The translations under genes and the position numbers were made by a program. A stretch of DNA of 40,959 bases, from NCBI GenBank assembly GCA_019241305.1, contig JAFAXE010000194.1:1-40959 (forward strand), written 5' to 3'. This DNA is from Vulcanimicrobiota bacterium (lineage in GTDB: Bacteria > Vulcanimicrobiota > Vulcanimicrobiia > Vulcanimicrobiales > Vulcanimicrobiaceae). This document shows, in pieces, positions 14,596 to 23,024 of this stretch; within the stretch, counting starts at the first letter, position 1, and each line of letters starts with the position of its first letter. The notes beneath the pieces were generated by a model. It was not told where the DNA came from. It saw nothing but the letters and a program-made list of their open reading frames with translations, and searched no databases.

Positions 14596-15458
14596 CGCCG
14601 CAACGCAAAGCCGCCGAGCGTCGTGCACAAAAACGCCACTGAAAAGACCATATTGCTCACGAAGACTCGTTCGTTCAAGACGAACAGATTCTTGGCGATC
14701 CCGAAGAGCCGTTGCTCGTACCATGCAAGGACGGCGGCAAGCGCGACGCCCAGGTAAAACGCGGCACCGGCGCCGGCAAACGCCCCGGCCGCGGCGAGCA
14801 AGACGATCATTCCCAAGTGGAGGCCGATCGCCAGCGAACGCGCTGGCCCCGCGCCGAAGCGTGCCGGGATGGAGCGTAACCCCTGGGAGAGATCGACTTC
14901 GCGATCCATCAGCGCGTAAATCACGTCAAAGCCGGCTACCCACAGCGTTACAGCGACGAACAATGCGAGCGCGGCCCACGTCACCGTTCCGCTGATGGCG
15001 ATGAAGGCGCCCAGTGGAGCAAGCCCGTCGATCGCACCGAGCACGAAGTGTGAGCCCCACGTCACCCGCTTGCACAGCGGATAGGCGAGGATCGCGACGG
15101 CCGCTATCGGCGCCAATGCCAGGCACATGACGTTCAGTTGCGAGGCGGCGACGAGCAAGAGTATCATTCCGGCAACGGCCGCGACGATCATGACGCGCGG
15201 TGAGAGCGCTCCGCTTGCAAGCGCGCGATTGGCCGTGCGAGGATTGACCGCGTCGATCTCGCGGTCGAAATAGCGGTTTGCCGCCATCGCCGCGGTGCGC
15301 GCGCCTAAGACGGCCAGCGTGATCCACGCGAGTTGGGTGAAGGTTGGAGTGCCGCGTGCTGCGAGCACGGCACCGACGTACGCAAAGGGTAGCGCAAACA
15401 GCGTGTGCTCGATGCGGATGTCGCGCAAAAAGAGGCGAACCGACGACGGCAGACTCAT
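14592..15458 (-). CDS. ubiA: UbiA family prenyltransferase (4-hydroxybenzoate/futalosine-pathway MqnP type)
   Basis: A 288-aa polytopic membrane protein. The first Asp-rich motif is NRYFDREID at 61-69 and the second DREVD at 185-189 (YALMDREVDLSQGLRSIPARFG), both needed for Mg2+-prenyl-diphosphate binding. Hydrophobic helices cover most of the length. It transfers a polyprenyl chain to an aromatic quinone precursor at the membrane. With ubiD directly upstream it fits quinone biosynthesis; in bacteria using the futalosine route the same pair is called MqnP/MqnL. No other mqn or ubi gene is in the window to decide. Start ATG 15458 and stop overlap both neighbours as ATGA. Confidence 0.92.
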   Translation of the reverse strand: MSLPSSVRLFLRDIRIEHTLFALPFAYVGAVLAARGTPTFTQLAWITLAVLGARTAAMAANRYFDREIDAVNPRTANRALASGALSPRVMIVAAVAGMILLLVAASQLNVMCLALAPIAAVAILAYPLCKRVTWGSHFVLGAIDGLAPLGAFIAISGTVTWAALALFVAVTLWVAGFDVIYALMDREVDLSQGLRSIPARFGAGPARSLAIGLHLGMIVLLAAAGAFAGAGAAFYLGVALAAVLAWYEQRLFGIAKNLFVLNERVFVSNMVFSVAFLCTTLGGFALRR

Positions 15459-17038
15459 CGGTTGGCGCGCGGCAGCTCCGTTGCGTGAAGGGCAGACGCA
15501 TCAACGCTGCCGGGCGTGTAGGCCGGCTCTCGCAACAGTCGTTCCAGCGCAGCCAGGCCCTGTCCGGACCAGCGATCTTCCTGAGGGACGCTGTCGGCGA
15601 GCCCATATTCGTCCCAACGGCGTGAGACGAGCGTCCGAGTATCGAAATCCATGACGATATCGGGTGGCCAGGTGCGCGTATAGCCTTCCGCCGCGCTTTT
15701 CCGCGTAGCGTCAATGCCGATTTTATGTCCGAGCGCGGCGAAGGAACCATCCGAGTGATCCAGATCGTCGACGGGCCCCGACATGACGACGAGATCGCGC
15801 GCCGGGTCGATGTTGTTCAGGACGAACCAAGCGACCGAACGAACGTCGTGCACGTCGACGTCTGCGTCCACCACGATGAGGCAGCGCGTCAGCATCATCA
15901 TGTGGCCCAGGCCCCACAGCGCGTTCATGACCTTTTTTGCCTGCCCGGGGTAGTTTTTTCGGATCGAGACGATTGCCAGGTTTTGAAAGCCACCCTCGAC
16001 CGGCAGATTGTAGTCGACGATCTCCGGTACGATCAATTGTAACAGCGGCAAGAAGATCCGTTCCGTCGCCTTTCCAAGCCACGCGTCTTCCATCGGCGGC
16101 TTCCCCACGACTGTCGCGGCGTAGATTGGATGTCGTCGCCGCGTCAAAGCGTGGAGATGGAACGTTGGAAAGCGGTCTGCGAGACTATAGACCCCAGTGT
16201 GGTCACCGAACGGGCCTTCCATGCGCAGGTCTTCGTTGTCGACCACGCCTTCCAACACGAATTCAGCATCCGCCGGTACCTTGAGGTCTACGGTCTTGCA
16301 CCGCACCATGCGTACTGGGCGGCCGCGCAACAGCCCGGCGAAGGCCATCTCGTCCAGCAAAGGCGGTAATGGTGCGCTCGCGGCGTAGGTGACGACCGGG
16401 TCCGTCCCGACGACGATTGCGACGGGCGTCGTCCTTCCCCACTTTGCCGCTTGTGCGCGTCCCTGTTTATGACGTTGCCAGTGCATGGCAGCGGTGCGCG
16501 CATCGTAGAGCTGCACGCGATACATGCCGACGTTTTGTGTTCCGCTTTGTGGATCTTTGGTGAAGACCAGCGGCAACGTCAGAAACCGCCCGGCATCGAG
16601 CGGCCACGTTTGCAGCGCGGGGAGCGTCCGCAAGTCTGGATCGTTCTCGACGACTTGCTGCGCGGGAGCATCGTTGCGCACCGTTCGCGGCATCATCGCG
16701 GAAAACGCCATCCCGGCGTCGAGTAGACGGCCCAGTCTTTCGCCTCCAGCGTCTGGGATGCGAGGATCGAGAAGCGTCCGCAACCGCGCGGCGACCTCAT
16801 CCAGCGTACGAGCTCCGAACGCCATCGCCATCCGGCGCGCTGAGCCGAACTGATTGGTAAGGACGGGATAGCGCGCCCCCTCGACGTTGGTGAAGAGCAG
16901 CGCCGGGCCGCCGGCCTTCACGACGCGATTCGAAATTTCCGAGATCTCGAGATGGGGGCTGACCGAGGCGCGAATCTCTTGCAGCTCGCCGGCGCGCCGC
17001 AGCGCGCGCACAAACTCACCCAGCGAGTTGAACGGCAT
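15455..17038 (-). CDS. ubiD: UbiD family decarboxylase (menaquinone/ubiquinone biosynthesis)
   Basis: A 527-aa prenylated-FMN-dependent decarboxylase of the UbiD family. It begins MPFNSLGEFVRALRRAGELQEI, a standard UbiD opening. The core has NVGMYRVQLYDARTAAMHWQRHKQ (N and R contacts for the metal and cofactor), DAEFVLEGVVD, and the active-site segment EGPFGDHTGVYS, followed by PIYAATVVGKPPMEDAWLGKATERI. This family removes the carboxyl group from prenylated aromatic acids. E. coli UbiD is about 500 aa, so the length is normal. No ubiX-type flavin prenyltransferase gene is nearby. First gene of the ubiD-ubiA-binding-protein series, divergent from the isomerase-like gene at 17088. Confidence 0.94.
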   Translation of the reverse strand: MPFNSLGEFVRALRRAGELQEIRASVSPHLEISEISNRVVKAGGPALLFTNVEGARYPVLTNQFGSARRMAMAFGARTLDEVAARLRTLLDPRIPDAGGERLGRLLDAGMAFSAMMPRTVRNDAPAQQVVENDPDLRTLPALQTWPLDAGRFLTLPLVFTKDPQSGTQNVGMYRVQLYDARTAAMHWQRHKQGRAQAAKWGRTTPVAIVVGTDPVVTYAASAPLPPLLDEMAFAGLLRGRPVRMVRCKTVDLKVPADAEFVLEGVVDNEDLRMEGPFGDHTGVYSLADRFPTFHLHALTRRRHPIYAATVVGKPPMEDAWLGKATERIFLPLLQLIVPEIVDYNLPVEGGFQNLAIVSIRKNYPGQAKKVMNALWGLGHMMMLTRCLIVVDADVDVHDVRSVAWFVLNNIDPARDLVVMSGPVDDLDHSDGSFAALGHKIGIDATRKSAAEGYTRTWPPDIVMDFDTRTLVSRRWDEYGLADSVPQEDRWSGQGLAALERLLREPAYTPGSVDASALHATELPRANR

Positions 17039-17087
17039 GGTACTCCACCCCCGGAGGGTTCTGGACGAACGTCACGGATGCTTGGGC

Positions 17088-17375
17088 ATGCAGTTCATGG
17101 CTATCTTACGTCGCCGTACCGAGGTCTTTTCGCAGGCACAGTTTGCGGAAGTCCTCGATGCGGAGGCCGATCGGCTGGCGCGGCTGTACGCCGAAGCGAT
17201 CGTCCGGGCGGCATGGAGCCGCGGGGACGTTCCAGGTGCCGTTCTCTTGCTCGAAGCGCCCGACCCTGCGGCCGCCGAACGGGCAATGGCCAGTCTGCCG
17301 CTGGTCAAGCGCGACATGGTGGACCTGCAAATCATCGATCTGCTCCCGTACCGCGGCTTCGTACCGCGAGACTAA
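17088..17375 (+). CDS. Muconolactone isomerase-like small protein
   Basis: A 95-aa protein with a ferredoxin-like dimeric alpha/beta-barrel look. It begins MQFMAILRRRTEVFSQAQFAEVLDAEADRLARLYAEAIVRAAW and ends with ERAMASLPLVKRDMVDLQIIDLLPYRGF; the SLPL segment and the final strand match the muconolactone delta-isomerase (MIase) family. In that family the enzyme acts on catechol degradation products, but many homologues have other or unknown roles, so only the fold is claimed. The start is ATG 17088, with GGATG about 7 bp upstream; ATG 17097 is an alternative. Divergent from ubiD, with 49 bp between the two starts. Confidence 0.7.
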   Translation: MQFMAILRRRTEVFSQAQFAEVLDAEADRLARLYAEAIVRAAWSRGDVPGAVLLLEAPDPAAAERAMASLPLVKRDMVDLQIIDLLPYRGFVPRD

Positions 17376-17381
17376 GACGGC

Positions 17382-18788
17382 CTAGTCGGTATCGGGTCCT
17401 TCGTCGGGCGACGAGTGCGATTCGAAATAGGCGGCGTCGAACTTCGTCGGTATCATGGCGTAGCCGTGCGGTGCTTGGGCAAAGTCGAAGCAGTCCGCTA
17501 GGTCGTCGGCGCGGACGTCGCTCGTCCCCAGCGAGGGCAGACCGAACGCTTCTTCCGTCAGTTTCAGGATGCTGCCGAACTCGTGCTGCACGTGTGAAAC
17601 GTAGCCGTGCTTGGTGTAGGGCGAGATGACGATGAGCGGCACACGGAACCCCGGCCCGAGGTTGTCGAGCCGCGGTGGAGCGACGTGGTCGTACCAGCCG
17701 CCCCAATCATCCCAGAGCACAAAGATGGCCGAGTCGTCCCAGTACTTGCTCTTGCCGACCGCGTTGACGATGGACCCCACCCAGTGCGGTCCTTTGTTCG
17801 TCGCGATCGAGACCCACTTGAAACGCGGCTGCCTGGGATACGCATGATCGGAGTTCGATGCGGTTGGTACGACCCAGGTGACGTTCGCAAGGTCACCGCG
17901 CGCGATGTCTGCGAGAACGCGCGTCTCAGGCGAAACGACATCTTCGTGCCAATCGGGTCCGTAGCGGATCTGGCGGACCGCATCGAAGGCTGACCACAGC
18001 GCCCCGAGGTGATTCCCAGGCGGCGCATAGTAGCGCCAGCTCAGATGTGCCGCATCCAGTTCATCGGCGATGGTGCGATACGTGAAGCACGGGAAGACGC
18101 CGCGCCCGGTCTGCCCGTTGACGAGCGCCCGGGCATCGGATGGCGAGTCGCAGCCCCAGAAGAAGTTCGTGTCGCTCCCAACGTCGGGATTGTCGATGAC
18201 GTTCGCCGATTGCCCCGCGATTAAATATTGGTGCGCGACGAAGCTCGCGGAAAACGCGGGCTGGAACATTCGGTCGGCGAGCACGTAGCGGCGTGCAAGC
18301 TGCCAGTACGGCTGAATCTCGTTCCGCGGAAGGTACGAGTACGCGAGCGTCGAGGGCTTCTCCGGCTCCTTCTGCACGATGTCGGGGTGCTCGAGGTCCC
18401 AACCGTCCATCTTGCCGGCATCGTATTCCATCAGCGCGCCATTGTGGGAATGATCGAGGTCTTCTTCGTGCGTCAAGCTGACGGGTTGCAGACGGATGAT
18501 GTGCCCATCGTGGGCGACGCCGGCCTGTGCCGTGTCGGCGCCTGGAAAACCGTTGAAGAGGTTATCGAAGCTGCGGTTCTCCTGCACGATGATGACCACG
18601 TGCTTGATGCGTCCGCGGAACACCGGAGCCTCGGCGGCCGCGGTCGAGCTCGGCTTCGGAACCGGCGTTGACGTTGCTACGGCCGACGCTGTTGGGACGG
18701 GCGACGGCGCGGCGGTATGCCCCTGACCAAAGAGGGGTCCACCAAGAACGATCAAGGCAAAAGCGCCCATGCCGGGGAGCGCGTGCAT
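17382..18788 (-). CDS. Secreted phosphoesterase (phospholipase C/acid phosphatase family), array member 7
   Basis: A 468-aa exported enzyme of the PF04185 phosphoesterase family. The start is ATG 18788 (MHALPGMGAFALIVLGG, a signal peptide without lipobox Cys); a GTG at 18812 is possible. Family motifs: HVVIIVQENRSFDNLFNGF, LDHSHNGALMEYDAGKMDGW, FVLWDDWGGWYDHVAPP (metal and active-site Asp/His), FRVPLIVISPYTKHGYVSH. It differs from its six upstream neighbours: it lacks the Cys pair after NGF, has a longer Pro/Thr/Ala-rich linker after the signal peptide, and ends in an acidic tail rather than PYTPL. It probably hydrolyses phosphate esters outside the cytoplasm. Last gene of the array, 180 bp after the previous one. 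Confidence 0.92.
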   Translation of the reverse strand: MHALPGMGAFALIVLGGPLFGQGHTAAPSPVPTASAVATSTPVPKPSSTAAAEAPVFRGRIKHVVIIVQENRSFDNLFNGFPGADTAQAGVAHDGHIIRLQPVSLTHEEDLDHSHNGALMEYDAGKMDGWDLEHPDIVQKEPEKPSTLAYSYLPRNEIQPYWQLARRYVLADRMFQPAFSASFVAHQYLIAGQSANVIDNPDVGSDTNFFWGCDSPSDARALVNGQTGRGVFPCFTYRTIADELDAAHLSWRYYAPPGNHLGALWSAFDAVRQIRYGPDWHEDVVSPETRVLADIARGDLANVTWVVPTASNSDHAYPRQPRFKWVSIATNKGPHWVGSIVNAVGKSKYWDDSAIFVLWDDWGGWYDHVAPPRLDNLGPGFRVPLIVISPYTKHGYVSHVQHEFGSILKLTEEAFGLPSLGTSDVRADDLADCFDFAQAPHGYAMIPTKFDAAYFESHSSPDEGPDTD

Positions 18789-18887
18789 GTGAAGACTTTC
18801 ATACCCGTGCACAGCAACAGGCTACCGCCTCATGCTGGCGCAGGACTGAGATGACGATGAAAGATCGCGCGCGACGCCTTCGTCGGC

Positions 18888-18911
18888 GGCCGCGCGGGGC
18901 CCCGCGCGGCC
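18888..18911. repeat. 24-bp perfect GC palindrome between phosphoesterase genes
   Basis: A perfect palindrome centred between 18899 and 18900, made only of G and C (left arm GGCCGCGCGGGG). It lies 57 bp past the stop of the phosphoesterase gene at 18969 and 100 bp before the start of the next. As RNA it would form a very stable hairpin. There is no U-tract on either strand. It may mark the end of the six-gene lipoprotein transcript. Confidence 0.6.
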
Positions 18912-18968
18912 TTCTCCCTGCCCCCTTCGCCGTAGTGCCCACATTTTCGCAAATGCGACGCCAGAGCG

Positions 18969-20261
18969 CTACAAGGGCGTGTATGGAATCGGTCGCTGAT
19001 TCATGTCGAGCATCGAATCGAGCGCGTCGGGCTCGTACTGATCGAGCGTCCCGAGCTGCGGAAGTCCGAAGGTCTTTTCGATCAAGCGCAGCGTCGAAAC
19101 GAAGCTGCGGGCCGTGTGGTCGATGTGTCCGATCCGCGCATACGGTGACACAACGATGAACGGGACGCGAAAGCCGTACTCAAAAGGGTCTGGCTTGCCC
19201 ATCCACGCCGGCTCGCCCGAAGGGCGCGGCGGGACGACATGATCGAACCAGCCGCCCCAGTCGTCCCACCAAACGACGATGGCGCTGGTGTTCCAATACG
19301 GCGACTCGCCGACCGCATTGACGACCGACGCGACCCAGTCGGGGCCGTCCGAAGGCCGCGACACCCACGTCGGATGGTCCGATTGATTGCCTTCCGGCAT
19401 GACGAACGCGACGTTCGGCAGATTCTGGTTGGCCACGTCTTGCAAAAACTGTTGCGGCGGAACGATGAAGTTGGGCGAGTCGAAAAGATGCTGAATGTTA
19501 CGGGTGACGGAATAGAAACTCGTCAGCGGATCGTTCGAATAATACCGCCAGCTCAAGCCTGCCTTTGCCAACAAGTCGAAGATGGTTTGAAAATCCTTAC
19601 AAGGGATCACCGGATTGCCGACGGTCCCCGGGTAGGCCGACGTCATGTCGATCTGCTCGGCGCGCTGCGTGTTGGCACACGACCCGTTGCCTTCGATGAG
19701 CGCCCAACGGTCGCTATCGTAGCCTCCGGATTGCCCCGCGATCGCGTACAGGTGGGCGGGAAGAGAGGGTCCCGAGTTCGCTTGGAAGGTCGCATCCGAA
19801 AGCTCGCCATCGACCGTCGCAAGTTTGAAGTACTTCGCAGTTTCCGCATGGGGAACGTACGCGACAACGTTTTCCTTACATGGAAGTGGCTGTCCAATGC
19901 ACGCGGAAATAACGTTGGCCCAGCCATCCATCTTGCCGTTGTCGTATTCCGTTACGAATCCGGAGTGTGAATGGTCGGGGCTGTAGGGCGCTGCAAGCGA
20001 GACGGGACTGAGCGGTGTGTGCGTGACGGGATCGACCGTGACCGTGTTTGCGCACTGGTTCGTCGAGGCGCAAAAGCCGTTGAACAGCTCGTCCAACGAG
20101 CGGTTCTCCTGAATGACGACGACGATGTGCTGAAGGTTCTTCGGAGCCACCGCGCCGGGTGGCACGGACGCCGGCGCGGCGCTGTTCCCATTGGAGCAAG
20201 CGGTCAACAGACTTCCGGCCGTAAGGCATATGGCAAATGCCGCGCAGCGTGCCCGATACAT
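18969..20261 (-). CDS. Lipoprotein phosphoesterase (phospholipase C/acid phosphatase family), array member 6
   Basis: A 430-aa paralogue. Signal peptide with lipobox LLTAC (Cys22), so the mature protein is a lipoprotein. Motifs: HIVVVIQENRSLDELFNGFC (44-63), DHSHSGFVTEYDNGKMDGW, HLYAIAGQSGGYDSDRWALIEG, PCKDFQTIFDLL, VVWWDDWGGWFDHVVPP, EYGFRVPFIVVSPYA and the terminal QRPIPYTPL. Extra Cys residues after NGF (NGFC-x6-CANTV, spacing as seen) recur in all six close paralogues and suggest a disulphide. ATG 20261 lies 9 bp after the previous stop; no good Shine-Dalgarno is visible, which fits translational coupling. It begins its signal sequence directly at ATG, so the start is secure. Confidence 0.93.
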   Translation of the reverse strand: MYRARCAAFAICLTAGSLLTACSNGNSAAPASVPPGAVAPKNLQHIVVVIQENRSLDELFNGFCASTNQCANTVTVDPVTHTPLSPVSLAAPYSPDHSHSGFVTEYDNGKMDGWANVISACIGQPLPCKENVVAYVPHAETAKYFKLATVDGELSDATFQANSGPSLPAHLYAIAGQSGGYDSDRWALIEGNGSCANTQRAEQIDMTSAYPGTVGNPVIPCKDFQTIFDLLAKAGLSWRYYSNDPLTSFYSVTRNIQHLFDSPNFIVPPQQFLQDVANQNLPNVAFVMPEGNQSDHPTWVSRPSDGPDWVASVVNAVGESPYWNTSAIVVWWDDWGGWFDHVVPPRPSGEPAWMGKPDPFEYGFRVPFIVVSPYARIGHIDHTARSFVSTLRLIEKTFGLPQLGTLDQYEPDALDSMLDMNQRPIPYTPL

Positions 20262-20270
20262 GTCGCGGCG

Positions 20271-21611
20271 TTAGAGCGGCGTGTACGGACTGGGTTTTTG
20301 CTTGAAGTTGAACATGGAATCGAGCCCGTCCGGCTCATACTGATCGGTCGTTCCCAGACCGCCGGCTGGAATTCCGAACGTCTCCTCAATCAAGCGGAGC
20401 GCCGAGACGAACGAGCGCCGGGTGTGATCGATTTGACCGACGCGCGCATAGGGTGAGACGACGACGAGTGGGACGCGGAAACCATATTCGAAGGGATCCG
20501 GATTGCCTTGCCAGCTCGGAAAGTGTCCGACAAACGGTTGCGTCGGAGGCGCGACATGATCGTACCAGCCGCCCCAATCGTCCCACCACAAGACGACCGC
20601 CGTCGTGTTCCAGAAGGGCGACGTTCCAATCGCATTCATGACCGAGGCGACCCACTGCGGACCGTACGACGGGTGATTCACCCAACCGGGATGGTCGGAC
20701 TGGCCGCCGCTCGGCATCACGAAGGTGACATCCTCGAGTTGACCGTTCTTCACGTCGGTGAGGAACTGCGTCGGCGACGGGATAAAGTTGGGCGAGTTGT
20801 AGAGATGTTGAATGTTTTGCGTCGCCGAGTAGAAGCTATGGTCGGCGCTGTTCGAGTAGTAGCGCCACGTATGTCCAGCCTTGACCAGCAAATCGAAGAT
20901 CGTCGTGAAATCCTTGCAGGGTACCGAGCTCTGACCTAACTGACCCGGATACGGCGTCGTCATGTTGATCTGCGCATACGTCTGTTGTGAAGAGCAACTG
21001 TTCGAGCCTTCGATGAGCGCCAGGTGATCCGGGTCGTATCCGCCCGACTGCCCGGCGATGGCGTAAAGATGCGCGGGCAGCGTTGGCCCCTGATTCGTTT
21101 GAAACGTCGCGTCGGAGAGAAGCCCGTCGACGGTCGCGAGCTTGAAATAGGTCGCTGACTCTCTGTGCGGCACGTACGCGAAGACGTTCATGTTGCAAGA
21201 GATGGGCTGGCCTGAATTATTGTTGCACGCCGAGACCGTCCCAGACCAACCTCCGCTCGCTTGGACGACGAAGGTTCCGTGATCGTGGTTCGGACTGTAT
21301 GGCGCGGCGAGGGAAACGGGTCTCAGCGGTGTGTGTGAGACAGGATCGGCGGTGACGGTGTTGGCGCACACGGTGGCAGAGGCGCAAAAGCCGTTGAACA
21401 GATCATCGACGGTACGATTTTCCTGAATGACGACCACGATATGCTTCAGTTGCGTCGACGCGCTTTTATGGCGAATCGCCTGGCTTTGGCTGAGGGCGCT
21501 TTTCAACGCGGGGGTCACGCTGCTGAACGTGCCCGACGTGCATCCCGTGATGAAAGAAACCGCGAACGTCGCGGCGACCGCGCTCCCGGCGCGTGTGGCC
21601 GATATGCGCAC
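20271..21611 (-). CDS. Lipoprotein phosphoesterase, array member 5
   Basis: A 446-aa paralogue with lipobox FITGC (Cys24). The N-terminal motif is QENRTVDDLFNGFC, with Thr where the other members carry Ser. Ser and Thr are both candidates for the active-site hydroxyl, so activity may be kept. The rest follows the common plan: NHDHGTFVVQ (shortened, with Gly-rich GGWSG instead of the usual DNGKMDG), HLYAIAGQSGGYDPDHLALIEG, VLWWDDWGGWYDHVAPP, FRVPLVVVSPYARVGQIDH and KPSPYTPL. Loss of the NGKMDG motif is peculiar to this copy. The start is GTG 21611, overlapping the previous stop by one base (TAGTG), a coupled arrangement. Confidence 0.92.
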   Translation of the reverse strand: MRISATRAGSAVAATFAVSFITGCTSGTFSSVTPALKSALSQSQAIRHKSASTQLKHIVVVIQENRTVDDLFNGFCASATVCANTVTADPVSHTPLRPVSLAAPYSPNHDHGTFVVQASGGWSGTVSACNNNSGQPISCNMNVFAYVPHRESATYFKLATVDGLLSDATFQTNQGPTLPAHLYAIAGQSGGYDPDHLALIEGSNSCSSQQTYAQINMTTPYPGQLGQSSVPCKDFTTIFDLLVKAGHTWRYYSNSADHSFYSATQNIQHLYNSPNFIPSPTQFLTDVKNGQLEDVTFVMPSGGQSDHPGWVNHPSYGPQWVASVMNAIGTSPFWNTTAVVLWWDDWGGWYDHVAPPTQPFVGHFPSWQGNPDPFEYGFRVPLVVVSPYARVGQIDHTRRSFVSALRLIEETFGIPAGGLGTTDQYEPDGLDSMFNFKQKPSPYTPL

Positions 21612-22981
21612 TATCGAGCCGGGACGTGGTTGGTATGGCGAAGGTGCAAGAAGGGACGCGCGTTTGAGCCGCCGAGCGGGGTGTACGTGATCGGCGTCTG
21701 GCTGAAGTTGAACATCGAGTCGAGCCCGTCCGGCTCGTACTGATCCGTTGTGCCGAGCGACGGCAAATTGAAGGTTTCTTCGATGAGCCGCAGAGCGGAA
21801 ACGAAGGTCCGCGGCGTGTGGTCGACGGTCCCCACGTTCGCGTATGCCGATGCGACGATCAGCGGGACGCGAAAGCCGTACTCGAAGGGATCGGGGTTCA
21901 CGGGTGAGGTTGGCGGCACGACGTGGTCGTACCAGCCGCCCCAGTCATCCCACCAGATCACGACGGCGGTGTTGTTCCAGTACGGCGTTTCTCCGACGGC
22001 GTTCACGATCGATGCCACCCAATTCGGCCCGGCCGCGGGATTCTTCACGTTCGCAGGATGGTCTGACGTGCTCGGGCTCGAGGGTGTGACGAAGCTCACG
22101 TCGGCGAGATTCCCGTTCGCGGCATCGGTCAAGAACTGCGATGGCGGCTTGACCCAGTTCGGCGATCCGTAGAGATGCTGGATATCTTGTGTCGGTGTCC
22201 AGAACGGATCCCCGGTCGCGTAAAAGCGCCAACTATGCCCCGCGTTGGCTACGAGATCGAAGATCGTTTGGAAATCCTTACAGGTCGGGACGCTGTTGCC
22301 GGTTTGGCCGGGGAAAGGCGTCGTCATGAGGATCTGAACGGAGACGGCTGCTTGGCTTTTGCATGAACCGGCATTCCCGCTTTCGATCGCCCAGTGATCC
22401 GAATCGTAGCCGCCGCTTTGTCCGGCGATCGCATAGAAATGCGCGGGGACGCTCGGGGCTTGCGCCGTTTCGAACGTTTCGTCGGAGAGGACGCCGTCGA
22501 CGCTCGCCATCTGGCGATAGATCGCCGTCTCCGGGGCGGGCACGTAGGAGAAGACGCTCCCGCACTTGTGGCCGCCCTTTGTGCACAGTGCCGGTTCCTT
22601 TGAGAAGCCATCCATCTTTCCGTAATCGTATTCGAGGGCGAAGGCGCCGTGAGAATGGTTCAGCCCGAAGGGCGCAGCGAGCGACGCCGGGACGAGCTGC
22701 GTCCCGCTCACGGGATCGACGGTGACCGTATTCGCGCAGACGCTTCCACCGTTGACGCAAAAGCCGTTCATCAAGTTGTCGAGGCTGCGGTTTTCCTGGA
22801 TGACGACGACGATATGCGTCAGCGTCGACGAAGGCGAGTTTCTCTTGAGCCTGAGCTTCAGCGGGTGCGCCGGGGCGCTGCCGACTCGCGGTATCACCCG
22901 CGAGACCGTAGCGCTCGTAGGACAGCACGCCAAACCCATGGCGAACGGCAACAGGAACAGAGTGACGAGCGATCTACGCAC
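21611..22981 (-). CDS. Exported phosphoesterase, array member 4
   Basis: A 456-aa paralogue. The start is GTG 22981, with AAGGAG 5 bp upstream. Signal peptide ending MGLACC (Cys19/20), a poor lipobox, so it may or may not be lipidated. Motifs: IVVVIQENRSLDNLMNGFC (with Met for Phe), LNHSHGAFALEYDYGKMDGF, HFYAIAGQSGGYDSDHWAIESG, TCKDFQTIFDLV, VIWWDDWGGWYDHVVPP, FRVPLIVASAYANVGTVDH (SAYAN instead of SPYAR) and TPITYTPLGG. Unlike the others it has about 18 extra residues after PYTPL-like YTPL. Its stop overlaps the GTG of the next gene by one base. Confidence 0.92.
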   Translation of the reverse strand: MRRSLVTLFLLPFAMGLACCPTSATVSRVIPRVGSAPAHPLKLRLKRNSPSSTLTHIVVVIQENRSLDNLMNGFCVNGGSVCANTVTVDPVSGTQLVPASLAAPFGLNHSHGAFALEYDYGKMDGFSKEPALCTKGGHKCGSVFSYVPAPETAIYRQMASVDGVLSDETFETAQAPSVPAHFYAIAGQSGGYDSDHWAIESGNAGSCKSQAAVSVQILMTTPFPGQTGNSVPTCKDFQTIFDLVANAGHSWRFYATGDPFWTPTQDIQHLYGSPNWVKPPSQFLTDAANGNLADVSFVTPSSPSTSDHPANVKNPAAGPNWVASIVNAVGETPYWNNTAVVIWWDDWGGWYDHVVPPTSPVNPDPFEYGFRVPLIVASAYANVGTVDHTPRTFVSALRLIEETFNLPSLGTTDQYEPDGLDSMFNFSQTPITYTPLGGSNARPFLHLRHTNHVPAR

Positions 22982-23024
22982 GGAGTCTCCTTGCTAACGG
23001 AATACGGATGCGGTGCGCCAGAAT

